From Takakia lepidozioides (lineage: Eukaryota > Streptophyta > Takakiopsida > Takakiales > Takakiaceae), in contig CM060731.1 in the NCBI GenBank assembly GCA_030704615.1, positions 59,502,756 to 59,566,755 on the forward strand: a stretch of 64,000 nt of DNA, written 5' to 3'. This document shows positions 53,910-63,714 of the stretch, piece after piece (within the stretch, counting starts at the first letter, position 1; every line of letters starts with the position of its first letter). The position numbers and the translations under genes are program-made. The notes beneath the pieces are model-generated. The model ran no database searches, was not told the origin of the DNA, and saw only the letters and a program-made list of their open reading frames with translations.

Positions 53910-54237
53910 ATCATGGTCACTTTCATTAGCGGAGTCAATGTATGTACCAACCTTGGATATATGGGGAAGGGCAAGCAAGTCCATGCTCATCTCATTCAAA
54001 AAACAGGAATTGCATCATACATCAGACATTATCACCTTTATTCCACTTATCTTTGCTTGCAGTTATGTGGGACTACTGGTCATGGTGGAGGTTCTTGGCC
54101 GCCGGGGATATTGGATGAGGCAGGCGATTTGATTGCCAAACTGCCAATGGACCCAGACATGTTGGTGTAGGGGGTCTTGCTTCATGCCTATAGACTTCAT
54201 GACAAAGTGGGGTTGGCACAACGTTGTGAATAAAGCC
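53910..54237 (+). pseudogene. PPR gene remnant
   Basis: VTFISGVNVCTNLGYMGKGK followed by QVHAHLIQKTGI is the PLS-type PPR L/S pattern seen in the intact gene at 57892-61116 (HITFVSV..ACASLGALEKGKEVHGDIVKAGI). After a gap, LDEAGDLIAKLPMDPDMLV and LLHAYRLHDKVGLAQR match its S2/E1 region (EAEDLINKMPIKPDAVVW...LLGACRIHGNVEMAERAA). Internal PPR motifs and the DYW end are lost. One stop lies between the last two pieces. Confidence 0.7.
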
Positions 54238-54804
54238 TTTCTAGAAAGGCATCCATAGGATGCCATAGCTTACGTGCACACTTCCCAAGTCATCATTCCT
54301 ACTCAAAACATCAGCATTCCTGCCAACAAAAACCATTGTGTCCCATGGGTAGAAAAGCTGATGCGCCGAGAAGGAACCCTCTTGTGAGATTGCTGCAGAT
54401 GAAACCTGTTGGCCATCGTACACGGAAAGTAGCATCGCCCCCTCTCTCCTCCAAAGCAACTTCTTCCCCTCTTCAAGCCTTTTACCTTCCTTACGCGATA
54501 AGCGGAGTGGAATCAATATATTACATTCATCTACTCTACTTACATCCAGATTTTTATCATATCACATTCATCCATCATTCATCCACTCACCAATCTTATT
54601 GCCAAGTCTTAGTCTCACTCCAGGAATACTAAGCCCCCATTTTCGACAGTTAAGCCCTGCGGCAATAGGGCTTCTAGGAGTTGACGCACCGCGGTAATAG
54701 GCCCAACCCTAAATTCTAATTCCGAGGGAGCGTGAGCAAAATTCTGGTCACAATATTTTCTGCTCACAGGTTCTGCTCACGGAATAGCAATCGCTGAGTG
54801 GGAG

Positions 54805-55139
54805 TATTGGAGAATGCCATGTCAGCACTGTGAAACTCAAGCCAGGTGGAACTAGCCGTGGAGACATGGAATCATCAGCTAGCCTAACCTGGTTGTAGTG
54901 CACGTTAGCTGTGTGTGTAAGGCTGCTTTTTTTTGTAGTTATGGTAGTATTACCTGTCTGTGTGTGTCTGAGAGCTTAAGTATGCTCTGTACCTAGCCTG
55001 GTTTGGTATAGAGTTGTAACTCAACATATCTATGGTATAATATATGTATTATGGTTGCTTGCAAAGCGATGGTGAAGTGTGTATGAAGCAGTTTACTTGT
55101 GTGAGCAGAGTGATAAAGAGTCTAGGTTATCTTGTAACA
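54805..55139 (+). repeat. Copia 3' LTR (335 bp)
   Basis: Starts TATTGGAGAATGCC (Copia LTRs usually start TGTTGGAG...) and ends ...CTTGTAACA. It contains TATAATATATG near 55037 as a possible TATA element. It follows the Copia RNase H fragment once the intervening insertion is removed. Confidence 0.7.
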
Positions 55140-55963
55140 CAATGGATATCATCCAATATTATAATCAATGCCACCTAGATGCCATGTCATTTCTAATTTG
55201 GTCCGTGTTATAAGTCCAATATACTCTGCATCAACCAAACAAAACCCATTGAGGTCGTCACAAACACTCTACACAAATACTGCAGATGTGAAGATTCTAG
55301 TGTGAAAATAAGCCAGCCATTCGCACTTTCATTTTGAGGGAAACACTGACATAAGAGACAAGAGAGAGAAGGAGAGTATTTGTTATGGCCACAACAAGCC
55401 TGAAGAGGCCTTTGAGACCACATAAAGTTCCATAGAAATGAAGTGATACTTTATATGGTCGAAGAGAAAGAAATAAACATCTTAATGTTAATGTCCATAG
55501 ATTGTACTCATAAGACGTTGTTTGCCGTAGCCTTGTGGCCATTGACCCCGTTAATGTTAATGTCCATAGAGAGAGTCAGAGAGAAAAGGAATTACTTACA
55601 TCCACTGTCATCTCTCTCTATGTACTCAAAGCACATTACGGTGAATCCAGAGATCCCAAAACATAATACAAAGCACCCTAACATGTTTCTATACATAATG
55701 TCTAGTTTTGTTTTTTTAGAGAAGAGGGACGGAGTCCTCAAAACTTTATAAAAATTGGGACATGAATAGTTAGGGCCCTACCTGTAGTTAGGGCTCTACA
55801 GATACAAAGCACCCTAAACAGAAGTATGAAAAAACATAAATAAGTCAAATAATTTAAGGGAAAAATTGAATGATGCACATATCGAATTCTATAAATTATG
55901 TAATTGAAATGGAAATAATAATCATCATTTTAGGGGTCCCTCTCTATCGACATTCTGATCAGT
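55140..55963. other. Intergenic, no gene seen
   Basis: No convincing coding sequence. 55715-55790 (TTTAGAGAAGAGGGAC...GGGACATGAATAG) recurs inverted at about 56630-56694, possibly two copies of one short interspersed element. A short duplication GTTAATGTTAATGTCCATAGA is at 55482 and 55550. Confidence 0.45.
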
Positions 55964-56150
55964 TTGTCCACTCTGTCAGAAGTTGAGCGAGTATCATGGA
56001 GATACACAAGAATCCGGGAGGTGGGGTCTTGGATTAGAGGTGGTTTGATAGGCGTTGGGGCGTTTGGGAGGGTGAGCCTTGCATTGAACAGAGACGATGG
56101 GGGGATTTTTGCTGTCACGTCCATTGAGTGGAGTGACATGGATGCCAGTG
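55964..56150 (+). pseudogene. Protein kinase N-lobe fragment (MAPKKK-like)
   Basis: WIRGGLIGVGAFGRVSLALN then RDDGGIFAVTSIEW is a glycine-rich loop (G-X-G-A-F-G-X-V) followed by the beta-3 strand. The invariant Lys of A-V-K is Thr (ACG), so even as a fragment it would be inactive. No further kinase subdomain follows. The style resembles plant MAPKKK domains. A captured or retrocopied gene piece. Confidence 0.6.
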
Positions 56151-56836
56151 CCAATAATTGTTTGAAATTTATGGTGAGGCAGCCCACCCAGCAGCAGCCG
56201 TGCAGCCGCATAGCACGTTGGATAGTCGTGCGTTCTTCTCCGAATTCTTGCGGCAAACACTTGCCGAGTAGAGAGATGTAGTAATAGAGAGCCGGTGACT
56301 ACACTGTGGTGCATGGCATTCAGGGGCCATGTAGGACCACTAAGTTACTGGTCTTTGGCTTTCATGATCAGCTTTAGATTTTCTAGCACAAAATACTGGT
56401 GACCAAATCAGGACGTGGCAGTAGGGTGATAGTAGAATAGTTTGACACTTGAACAATATTTGTAAGTTATCATTTATCTGTTGGCAGCTTGTGGCCTTGT
56501 TCAGCATTAGTTGAACCAACTAATATGTGCTTTTAGCACACTCAAGTTTGAGGTGCCACTCAAGGTATGGGAACAAGATCCCAAGTTTGAACTGCAATAT
56601 TCAATAGCAACTAGACACTTGCTCTATGTAATCCTAGACTATTCATGTCCCAATTTTATAAAGGATTGAGGCCTCTGTCCCTCTTCTCTAAACTCTTGAG
56701 TGTTATTGTTTCACTGAGCACTCAAATGGGCTGTTGGGAAAACAGGCCCTGCAACTTGAGGGTTTAGTACCTGAATGTGTTGTTGGGCCTTCTTTAGACC
56801 ACCTAATGGATGTTTCTAGCAAATAACGTTCTATCT

Positions 56837-56885
<49 letters not shown>

Positions 56886-57890
56886 TTTTTTTTTGATTTC
56901 TACGAAACAGGGGACAGAGGCCCTAAGATAATATGCTTCCGAACATACAAGTTAGATTAGATTACATTATCTTTATGTAAGATTTGTAATTGAAAAGATT
57001 CTCAGTCAATGGGGTCATCCTCCTATAAAAGAAGTTGGATCTGCTAGTTTGTTTGCTGCACTTTTATTAATATTGATTCAACATGATGTACCAATATCTT
57101 CGCCACAAGTTTTTGGGTCCAAATTTGAGATATTGGACTGTTACTAGAAGCCAAAGATTGAGAAAAGAGATTCAGTTTGTTTGAAGTGGATATTTAGGAG
57201 AGCTTTGTCATCAGCACCTCAAGTAGTTATTGAGAATATTAGGGGTCACGCCAGCAATTCCCCGGACAATAAGCAGTATGAAACCATGCATAATTATTTA
57301 CTATACAATTGTTCCATACACGCTTCTCCCAATCTGGTCTTGAACTGTAGGCAATTGTGTTCTGAAGTGGGTTGAGTAGGTGAACTCTGTCCCCCAACCT
57401 TGAACTCCAACATGCACAAACCGATGTTTATAAGTGAGGGAGTCATGCAAATTAATTCATGCAGCATCAATCAATAAAAGCACACCCAAACACCATTACA
57501 ATCACTATGTGAACTTTCAAGTGGCCACCATGGGATTGGATCTTGGTCGGTTAAGGCTAGCCTTCGACAAGTTTGTCAAGGGCTCTACCTGATGCACCAC
57601 CACGAGACACTGTCCAAATTTAAGATGTTGAACAAGCTTGTGCACAGGGCTGCCCCACTAACCAAGCTCATTCCGGATCATATTCACTTCCAACTCCAAC
57701 AAAGATTTGGAGAAGATCCACCATCCCAAGAATTAGGACAGCATTCTGATTTCCTTTCCTGTGGATATGCCACCGGAAATGCCCTCAACAGTCTCATGGT
57801 CAATATTCTCAGGAAATGGTGGAGGAACTGAGTAGCTACACAGATCAATGAATGAAGCAAGACACTTGCACCTTTCCAGAAAAACATCGT
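56151..57890. other. Intergenic/3' flank of the PPR gene; includes (TA)n at 56840-56882
   Basis: No gene recognised. A perfect TA dinucleotide run of about 42 bases is at 56840-56882. The inverted copy of the 55715 sequence is at 56630-56694. Confidence 0.5.
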
Positions 57891-57891
57891 T

Positions 57892-60800
57892 TCACCAGTA
57901 ATCCTCACAAGAACAAACCCCATCTTCAAAGTGGTGAAAGCGGTTGGCGTCCCGTACAACAATTGCACGGCCTACAATCTTTGAGATGAACTTGGTGGAG
58001 GTATGGCAGTCACCACACACCCGAAGATTCTTGATGAGACGGAGAGCCGTCCTAGGGGCTGTGCTGATAAGCCCAAAACCAATGGCCAGCTTCTCACTAT
58101 GGTGGCAAAGAGAAAATTCCTTTTGCTCCTCCCCCACATCATGCAGTACAAAGCGTGTGTCAGGCAAATACCCTGCCTCCTTCATCTGCTCAGACAATCT
58201 TCTCAGCTCAGCATGGATTTCCTTAATTTTGGGATGCAAGTTGTCATCTACAACAAAGGTGTGCACCCTGTTCCCAACCTCAATGCAGCAGCGACCTGGC
58301 TCCTTTCTAACCCCTCTGTCCTTCATCATTTTTCTCACCTTTGCACTATCCTCCCACCTGCCAGCTGTGGCATAGATGTTTGATAGCAACACGTAAGTCG
58401 CGGAATCCTGTTCATCCAACTTGAGAATAGATGTTGCTGCACGTTCAGCCATCTCCACATTGCCATGGATTCTGCAGGCACCAAGCAAGCCCTTCCACAC
58501 CACAGCGTCTGGTTTGATTGGCATTTTATTAATGAGGTCCTCTGCCTCAGCCAATCGCCCTGCACGTCCAAGAAGGTCCACCATGCAGCCAAAATGCTTT
58601 ACTGTCGGAGTGACACCATGATCTTGACTCAGGGAATCAAAGTAGAGTCTTCCTTCATACAGTAGGCCAACATGGCTGCATGCAGAGAGAACACTTACAA
58701 ATGTGATACTGTCCGGTTTCAAGCCTTCCTTTTGCATTCCTTCAAAGAGTAGCAAGGCCTCCCTGTGACAACCATGCTGGGCATATCCTGCGATCATCAC
58801 ACTCCAAGACACCACATTTTGTTTGGCCATATTGTCGAACACTCTCTTGGCATCCTCAATGCACCCACATTTGGCATACATGTCCACGAGGGTATTGTTC
58901 AGAATGACATCTGGTACAATTCCAGCTTTGACGATGTCAGCATGCACCGCTTTGCCCTTTTCCAGGGCTGCCAGGCTCGCACACGCATTGCAAACGCAGA
59001 CAAACGTGATGTGGTTGGGTTTCACCCCTTCCCGCACCATTTGCTCATAGGTCTCCAAAGCCTCCATCCCACGCCCCTGCTGGGCATATCCTGCGATCAT
59101 CGCGCTCCAAGACACCACATCTCGTTCGGCCATATTGTCGAACACTCCCTTGGCATCCTCAATGCACCCACATTTGGCATACATGTCCACAAGGCTACTG
59201 TTCAGAATGATATCTGGTGCAATTCCAGCTTTGATGATGTCACCATGGACCTCTTTGCCCTTTTTCAGGACTGCCAGGTTCGCACACGCATTGCAAACGC
59301 AAACAAACGTGATGTGGTCCGGCTTCACCCCTTCCCGCATCATTTGCTCATAGGTCTCCAAAGCCTCCATCCCGCGCCCCTGCTGTGCATATCCTGCGAT
59401 CATCGTGCTCCAAGACACCACATCTCGTTCAGCCATATTGTCGAACACTCCCTTTGCATCCTCAATGCACCCGCATTTGGCATACATGTCCACAAGGGTA
59501 TTGTTCAGAATGATATTTGGTACAATTCCAGTTTTGATGATGTCACCATGGACCTCCTTGCCCTTTTCCAGGATTGCCAGGCTCGCACACGCATTGCAAA
59601 CACAAACAAACGTGATGTGGTCGGGCTTCACCCCTTCCCACATCATTTGCTCATAGGTCTTCAAAGCCTCCATCCCGCACCCCTGCTGTGCATATCCTGC
59701 AATCATCGCATTCCAAGACACCACATCTCGTTCAGCCATATTGTGGAACACCCCCTTTGCATCCTCAATGCTACCACATTTGGCATACATGTCCACGAGC
59801 GCATTGTTCAGAATGACATCTGGTACAATTCCAGCTTTGACGATGTCACCATGGACCTCTTTGCCCTTATCCAGGACTGCCAGGCTCGCACACGCATTGC
59901 AAATGCAAACAAACGTGATGTGGTTGGGCTTCACCCCTTCCCGCACCATTTGCTCATAGGTCTCCAAAGCCTCCATCCCCCGCCCCTGCTGCGCATATCC
60001 TGCAATCATCGCATTCCAAGACACCACATCTCGTTCAGCCATATTGTCGAACACTCCCTTTGCATGCTCGATGCTACCACATTTGGCATACATGTTCATC
60101 AGAGCAGTGTTCAGAATGACCTTTGGTACAATTCCAGCTTTGACGATGTCACCATGGACCTCTTTGCCCTTTTCCAGGACTGCCAAGCTCGCGCACGCAT
60201 TGCAAATGCAAACAAACGTGATGTGGTTGGGCTTCACCCCTTCCTGCACCATTTGCTCATAGGTCTCCAAAGCCTCCATCCCGCGCCCCTGCTGTGCATA
60301 TCCTGCAATCATCGCGCTCCATGACACCACATCTCGTTCAGCCATATTGTCGAACACTCCCTTGGCAACCTCGATGCAACCACATTTGGCATACATGTCC
60401 ACAAGGGTATTGTTCAGAATGACATCTGGTACAATTCCAGCTTTGACAATGTCACCGTGGACCTCTTTGCCCTTTTCGAGGGCTCCCAGACTCGCACACG
60501 CATGGCAAACGGAGACAAACGTGATGTGGTTGGGCTTCACCCCTTCCCGCGTCATTTGTTCATAGGTCTCCAAAGCATTCCTATCACACCCATGCTTGGT
60601 AAATCCTGCCATCATTATATTCCACGTGATCAAACATCGTTGAGGCATTCTGTTGAACACTTTGTGAGCATCCACGATACTACCGCACTTAACATACATG
60701 TTGACAAGGGTGTTGTGTAGGAAAACGTTAGGCTTGAATCCACTTTGGATAATGTGAGCATGCACCTGCTTTCCAGCTTCCAGGCCTTTCATCTTGATGC

Positions 60801-61116
60801 ACTTATGCAAGAGACAGACATAAGTGTCTGAATCTGCTGAAATACCTCCGTGGTTTAAAGTCTGTAGAGCCTCTTTCAATCGCCCTACCTCACAGAGCAT
60901 CCTCACATGCCCAGAAGTGCCAGAAGAGGCATTGTGGACTCCCTCTGTTGGTCCTCTTACAGAAGCTGTGGTCATGGTCGAGGTGCCTGATTTTGTTATT
61001 TGTGCCGCTGCTGCTGCTTCCAATTGACCATCTACCCAAACAGGTTTTTTGTAGCTATCAATCCACCGGGTATGATAGGTAATCTTGTGCTTGAGATTCG
61101 CTCCTCTTGGGTGAAC
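57892..61116 (-). CDS. PLS-type PPR protein with E and DYW domains, fused to a PDF (OSB-type) motif; terminal exon
   Basis: One open frame of ~1,070 codons to the stop at 57892-57894. It starts in exon with HPRGANLKHKITYHTRWIDS...PVWVDGQLE, the second half of a PDF motif, then an Ala/Ser/Thr linker. PPR triplets start near HVRMLCEVGRLKEALQTL. Five near-identical 101-residue triplets (VVSWSAMIAGYAQQGRGMEA... and ...VDMYAKCGCIEDAKGVFDNM) follow a divergent first one and precede a divergent last one. Next come E domains (PDAVVWKGLLGACRIHGNVE) and a DYW deaminase with HSEKLAIGF (H-X-E), CGDCH (C-X2-C) and terminal DYW. DYW proteins carry out C-to-U editing of organelle RNA, and catalytic residues are intact. 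The apparent ATG at 61128 lies in the intron and is not used. No transit peptide can be assigned because the 5' exon is unknown. Confidence 0.9.
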   Translation of the reverse strand, partial: VHPRGANLKHKITYHTRWIDSYKKPVWVDGQLEAAAAAQITKSGTSTMTTASVRGPTEGVHNASSGTSGHVRMLCEVGRLKEALQTLNHGGISADSDTYVCLLHKCIKMKGLEAGKQVHAHIIQSGFKPNVFLHNTLVNMYVKCGSIVDAHKVFNRMPQRCLITWNIMMAGFTKHGCDRNALETYEQMTREGVKPNHITFVSVCHACASLGALEKGKEVHGDIVKAGIVPDVILNNTLVDMYAKCGCIEVAKGVFDNMAERDVVSWSAMIAGYAQQGRGMEALETYEQMVQEGVKPNHITFVCICNACASLAVLEKGKEVHGDIVKAGIVPKVILNTALMNMYAKCGSIEHAKGVFDNMAERDVVSWNAMIAGYAQQGRGMEALETYEQMVREGVKPNHITFVCICNACASLAVLDKGKEVHGDIVKAGIVPDVILNNALVDMYAKCGSIEDAKGVFHNMAERDVVSWNAMIAGYAQQGCGMEALKTYEQMMWEGVKPDHITFVCVCNACASLAILEKGKEVHGDIIKTGIVPNIILNNTLVDMYAKCGCIEDAKGVFDNMAERDVVSWSTMIAGYAQQGRGMEALETYEQMMREGVKPDHITFVCVCNACANLAVLKKGKEVHGDIIKAGIAPDIILNSSLVDMYAKCGCIEDAKGVFDNMAERDVVSWSAMIAGYAQQGRGMEALETYEQMVREGVKPNHITFVCVCNACASLAALEKGKAVHADIVKAGIVPDVILNNTLVDMYAKCGCIEDAKRVFDNMAKQNVVSWSVMIAGYAQHGCHREALLLFEGMQKEGLKPDSITFVSVLSACSHVGLLYEGRLYFDSLSQDHGVTPTVKHFGCMVDLLGRAGRLAEAEDLINKMPIKPDAVVWKGLLGACRIHGNVEMAERAATSILKLDEQDSATYVLLSNIYATAGRWEDSAKVRKMMKDRGVRKEPGRCCIEVGNRVHTFVVDDNLHPKIKEIHAELRRLSEQMKEAGYLPDTRFVLHDVGEEQKEFSLCHHSEKLAIGFGLISTAPRTALRLIKNLRVCGDCHTSTKFISKIVGRAIVVRDANRFHHFEDGVCSCEDYW
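58795..60615 (-). repeat. 303-bp tandem repeats inside the PPR gene
   Basis: Five to six units of exactly 303 bases (101 codons) with high DNA identity. On the plus strand they make shadow ORFs at 303-base intervals. The repeats encode the P-L-S triplets. Confidence 0.92.
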
Positions 61117-61347
61117 CTGGACCCACACTGTATCCCTGCTCCTTCAGCTATCCCTGCCTCTGCACCAGTCATGTATAGACCCTCTCCTGGCTGCTAGAAG
61201 CTGACAATGACAACCTAGATTTGTTCTAGCAAACACCTCAACTTACACTAGCTGTGATCCTGAATTGCTCCCAAGAATTTTAAAATGTGCTGGGGAGAGT
61301 GAGGATGACAATTTCCCAGCACAGCTTTGCATTGCATAGGCATTCAC

Positions 61348-61455
61348 CTTTTTGCCACGATTGTCCCACCATTGACTGGGGTCGGAAAAAAAATCAATCC
61401 AGATCTTCTCCTGGTCGCTGCTAGCTGTTTTTGGATACTTTCCTGCTCCCACATT
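61348..61455 (-). CDS. PDF motif 3, first-half exon (spliced to the PPR exon)
   Basis: IWIDFFSDPSQWWDNRGKK ends at a donor (AAAAAG|GTGAAT, GT at 61346-61347). The acceptor TCCAG is at 61117-61121. Joining in phase gives ...WWDNRGKK-VHPRGANLKHK..., matching the PDF motif of plant organellar single-strand-binding (OSB) proteins. The intron is 231 bases. The exon's left limit (about 61455, acceptor GGGAGCAG) is uncertain. The PDF motif binds single-stranded DNA. Confidence 0.7.
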
Positions 61456-61599
61456 GGCAGAGTAACATGTGAAAAACCACTTCAAAGCATCATAGATCCA
61501 CCCACCGAGCTTACTTGCAGAATTCAAGATGAAAAATTAGGGACAACTGATAAGAGGGAAAAACAGGCTGAAAAGCAATGAAGAAGAAGGTGCCCTCAC

Positions 61600-61763
61600 C
61601 ACATTGTCCTTGACCTTGTGTCATGAAAGTGACTAGCTTTTCTTTCAACCATGGAGGATTCAACCGACCATCAACCCAAAAGGACCTCTTGTGTGTGCTG
61701 CTTGTGTCTGTTGTCACCCGCTGCCGGCAAACGCCCACCCCAGTCAGGTGATCTCGGATTGGT
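61600..61763 (-). pseudogene. PDF motif 2, second half, frame damaged
   Basis: After acceptor CTCACAG (61764-61770) it reads TNPRSPD, and near the end FWVDGRLNPPWLKEKL in a different frame, so one base is gained or lost between. It ends at a donor-like GT at 61598-61599. Compare NP-R-PDF-KHK...LW-DS..P-WV in OSB proteins. Confidence 0.6.
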
Positions 61764-61917
61764 CTGTGAGGAGAACCACCACTGTGCATCTGAGCAGATA
61801 AAGAACAAGCTGACCCTCCCAAGCACCTTGTACACACCAGGAAAGTACCAAATCATGATAGAGCCCACATTTGCAGGTGGACAAAATTCTTCACATGGTA
61901 TATTAAGAAAGCCACAC

Positions 61918-61990
61918 CTTGCGATGGCATTGTTCCACCATTGAGAAGGATCTTTACAAAACTCGTGCCAGCTCCGCTCCATTCTCCACA
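61918..61990 (-). pseudogene. PDF motif 2, first half
   Basis: RSWHEFCKDPSQWWNN then donor GCAAG|GTGTGG (GT at 61916-61917). Phase differs by one base from motifs 1 and 3, again suggesting a small indel. Upstream limit not certain. Confidence 0.6.
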
Positions 61991-62151
61991 GTAGACCTTT
62001 GTGCCCGAAAATCCCACAGAATCAAACAATTTGACCAGTTCCCTTTTGGGGGAGTACTAAGTGAGCTTTCAACAACATTCATCCAACTCACTTTGGACTA
62101 TATTGGCTTACAAATGAAGAACATTCGAACGTGTGCAAACCTTCACATATG

Positions 62152-62193
62152 CTAAACCAGATTATGTCTGTAGCCTGGAGATTTTGGAGTGGT
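62152..62193 (-). pseudogene. PDF motif 1, second half, truncated by stop
   Basis: After acceptor TTCACAG it reads TTPKSPGYRHNLV then TAG (62152-62154). TPKSPGY aligns with NPRSPD(F/W). The W-D-S..P-WV half is missing. Confidence 0.5.
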
Positions 62194-62432
62194 CTGTGAA
62201 TGCGATCAAGCAGCAGCTGAGCAGCCACAGCCTGAACCCTCTCAAGTACCTTGCAAACTCCAGGGAAAAAACCTTGCGCATCCTACTTTCATGCCCTGCT
62301 CAGGAAGACCAACCTCGATACGGACAGTAAAAGCAGTTTTTCCAGAGCAAAGCGAGACTCTGACATCACTCAATACGATCATACCAGAGTTCCGTCAAAC
62401 TCCCTTCGTCATCCTACATGAAGAAAGCTCAC

Positions 62433-62598
62433 CTTGTCAAGGCTACTGTCCCACCATTGTGAGGTATCTTCAAAGACCTCCTGCCAGCGCTGTTCCATGC
62501 TCCAGCGTTGACCTACACGCCAGATATACCAATTATCGGCCTTGCCTAACGATCCCGTGCCCTTTCTTGCTTCTTTGCCCAGTGTACATTTGTCTCTG
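62433..62598 (-). CDS. PDF motif 1, first-half exon
   Basis: Open for 55 codons from an acceptor (TAATTCAG, AG at 62599-62600): ...ADNWYIWRVGQRWSMEQRW, then QEVFEDTSQWWDSSLDK, ending at donor GACAAG|GTGAGC (GT at 62431-62432). Same phase-0 position of the intron as motif 3. The upstream OB-fold exon expected of an OSB protein is not recognised between 62600 and 63670. Confidence 0.6.
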
Positions 62599-62600
62599 CT

Positions 62601-63670
62601 GAATTACGCAGAAGACAATTTCGAGCCTGGATCCACGGCGCATACGTACAATACAGCGACCACAAAAAAAGTAAACCGCGAAATGTTTCGTGTTAGTACC
62701 TGATATGAATGGCATCCCTGAATGCGCCATAGCCACAAGATGCAAGCAACTCCGCTCTGCACATTGCCGAGGGGGAAGTCGTTTGCAGCTCCACAGCCCA
62801 GCCCTTCAATCCTTCAATCCTTCAATCGGTAGCATCACCGCAGCGAGAAGGACAGGGCCTTGCGTTTGGAGTGGAGCAGGCGAGAGTGAAAACGAGGCAG
62901 AAAATACTCTGGAATTACCTTCAGAGCGGTAATACCATAGTGTGCTCGGACAAGCCGCTCTTCTCTTGATACTCCCGAGGCAAAACCCGGGCAACCAGTC
63001 ATCGACAGGAACAATGGCATCTTGTAGAGAATCATTATAGAATACCCACGAACAATGGCATCGTCTGTAGCACATTTATAGAATATCCACGACCAATGGC
63101 ACCTTGTAGAGAATAATAATACAATATGCAACGAATGTGAGGCCACGACGTTGGGGATAGGGTATCTCGGTGGAGGAGCCGTCGGGGAGAACGGCGTAAC
63201 TTGTATAAAAGTGGCTCAGTCCTGCGTCGTCTCCACCTTGTGGTGGAAGAAGCTTGATGCGAGAGCACTGCAATCCCGAAGTCAGCAACACAAAGGTTTT
63301 CTGTCTTCACTAACACTGTTGTTGCTGTATGTAGGTGTGTTGAGATTGTTGGTAGAACTTGTGAAGAGGAGATCTGTGCACAGTTTAATTTGTTACAGCC
63401 GGCTCAACAGGGATCGGTTACTGTCGGGTGCGCTTTTGGAGCTTGAGATAGTAGTTATGTAGGACCCCCACCACCATGCATGGAGGTGCGGTATCTAGAC
63501 AAACATCTCTGTCTTGATCTAACAGTTCTCTAGATTAATGTACTGCCGGTGGCACTACGTCCGTGATGTTTGGCCAGTCGCTCTCTAAGTTGTCAACTTG
63601 AGTTCCTTTATTCATCTGCTCTGCTCCCTGTTCTGTATGTATCCTGCAAGACAGCTCTGGAGACACATAG
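62601..63670. other. Upstream region of the PDF-PPR gene; one possible kinase-like exon on the minus strand
   Basis: No definite gene. On the minus strand, around 63316-63220, LVKTENLCVADFGIAVLSHQ resembles a kinase activation-loop start (D-F-G) between an acceptor-like AACAG and donor-like AAG|GTGG. This may be chance. CCTTCAAT is repeated three times at 62806-62826, and CACTTGTAGAGAATAAT-like words recur at 63020-63120. Confidence 0.35.
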
Positions 63671-63714
63671 TGATATGCTTAAACTCAGCGGGTAGTCTTG
63701 CCTGATCTGAGGTC
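63671..63714 (-). rRNA. 5' end of 28S (26S) rRNA at the ITS2 junction, fragment
   Basis: TGATATGCTTAAACTCAGCG followed by GGTAGTCTTGCCTGATCTGA and GGTC is the universal reverse complement of the ITS2/28S boundary. Beyond it to the left, the expected continuation of 28S (complement of ATAAGCGGAGGAAAAG) is absent, so the large-subunit gene is cut after about 44 bases. Confidence 0.85.

Larger units (their letters stand above)
51313..54796. mobile_element. Possible non-autonomous hAT-like insertion between Copia pol and LTR
   Basis: The left end CAGCTACAGTGTGAGCAGAA and the reverse complement of the right end (CAGCGATTGCTATTCCGTGA) both begin CAGC. Both then carry repeated GTGAGCAGAA words (51331, 51366, 51386; inverse at 54758 and 54770). 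It separates the Copia purine-rich GTGTTGAGGG from GGGAGTATTGG, which would normally adjoin. No clean 8-base duplication is seen. It contains a PPR remnant, palindromic repeats and a piggyBac-like MITE. Confidence 0.45.

Noticed and set aside
58765-60324. 519-codon plus-strand ORF
   Set aside because: Antisense shadow of the repetitive PPR gene; His/Ser/Ile composition follows from the repeat, and it ends where the repeats change.
61117-61128. ATG at 61128 as the start of the PPR protein
   Set aside because: It lies in the intron just before a TCCAG acceptor, and the coding sequence continues from the PDF exon at 61348.
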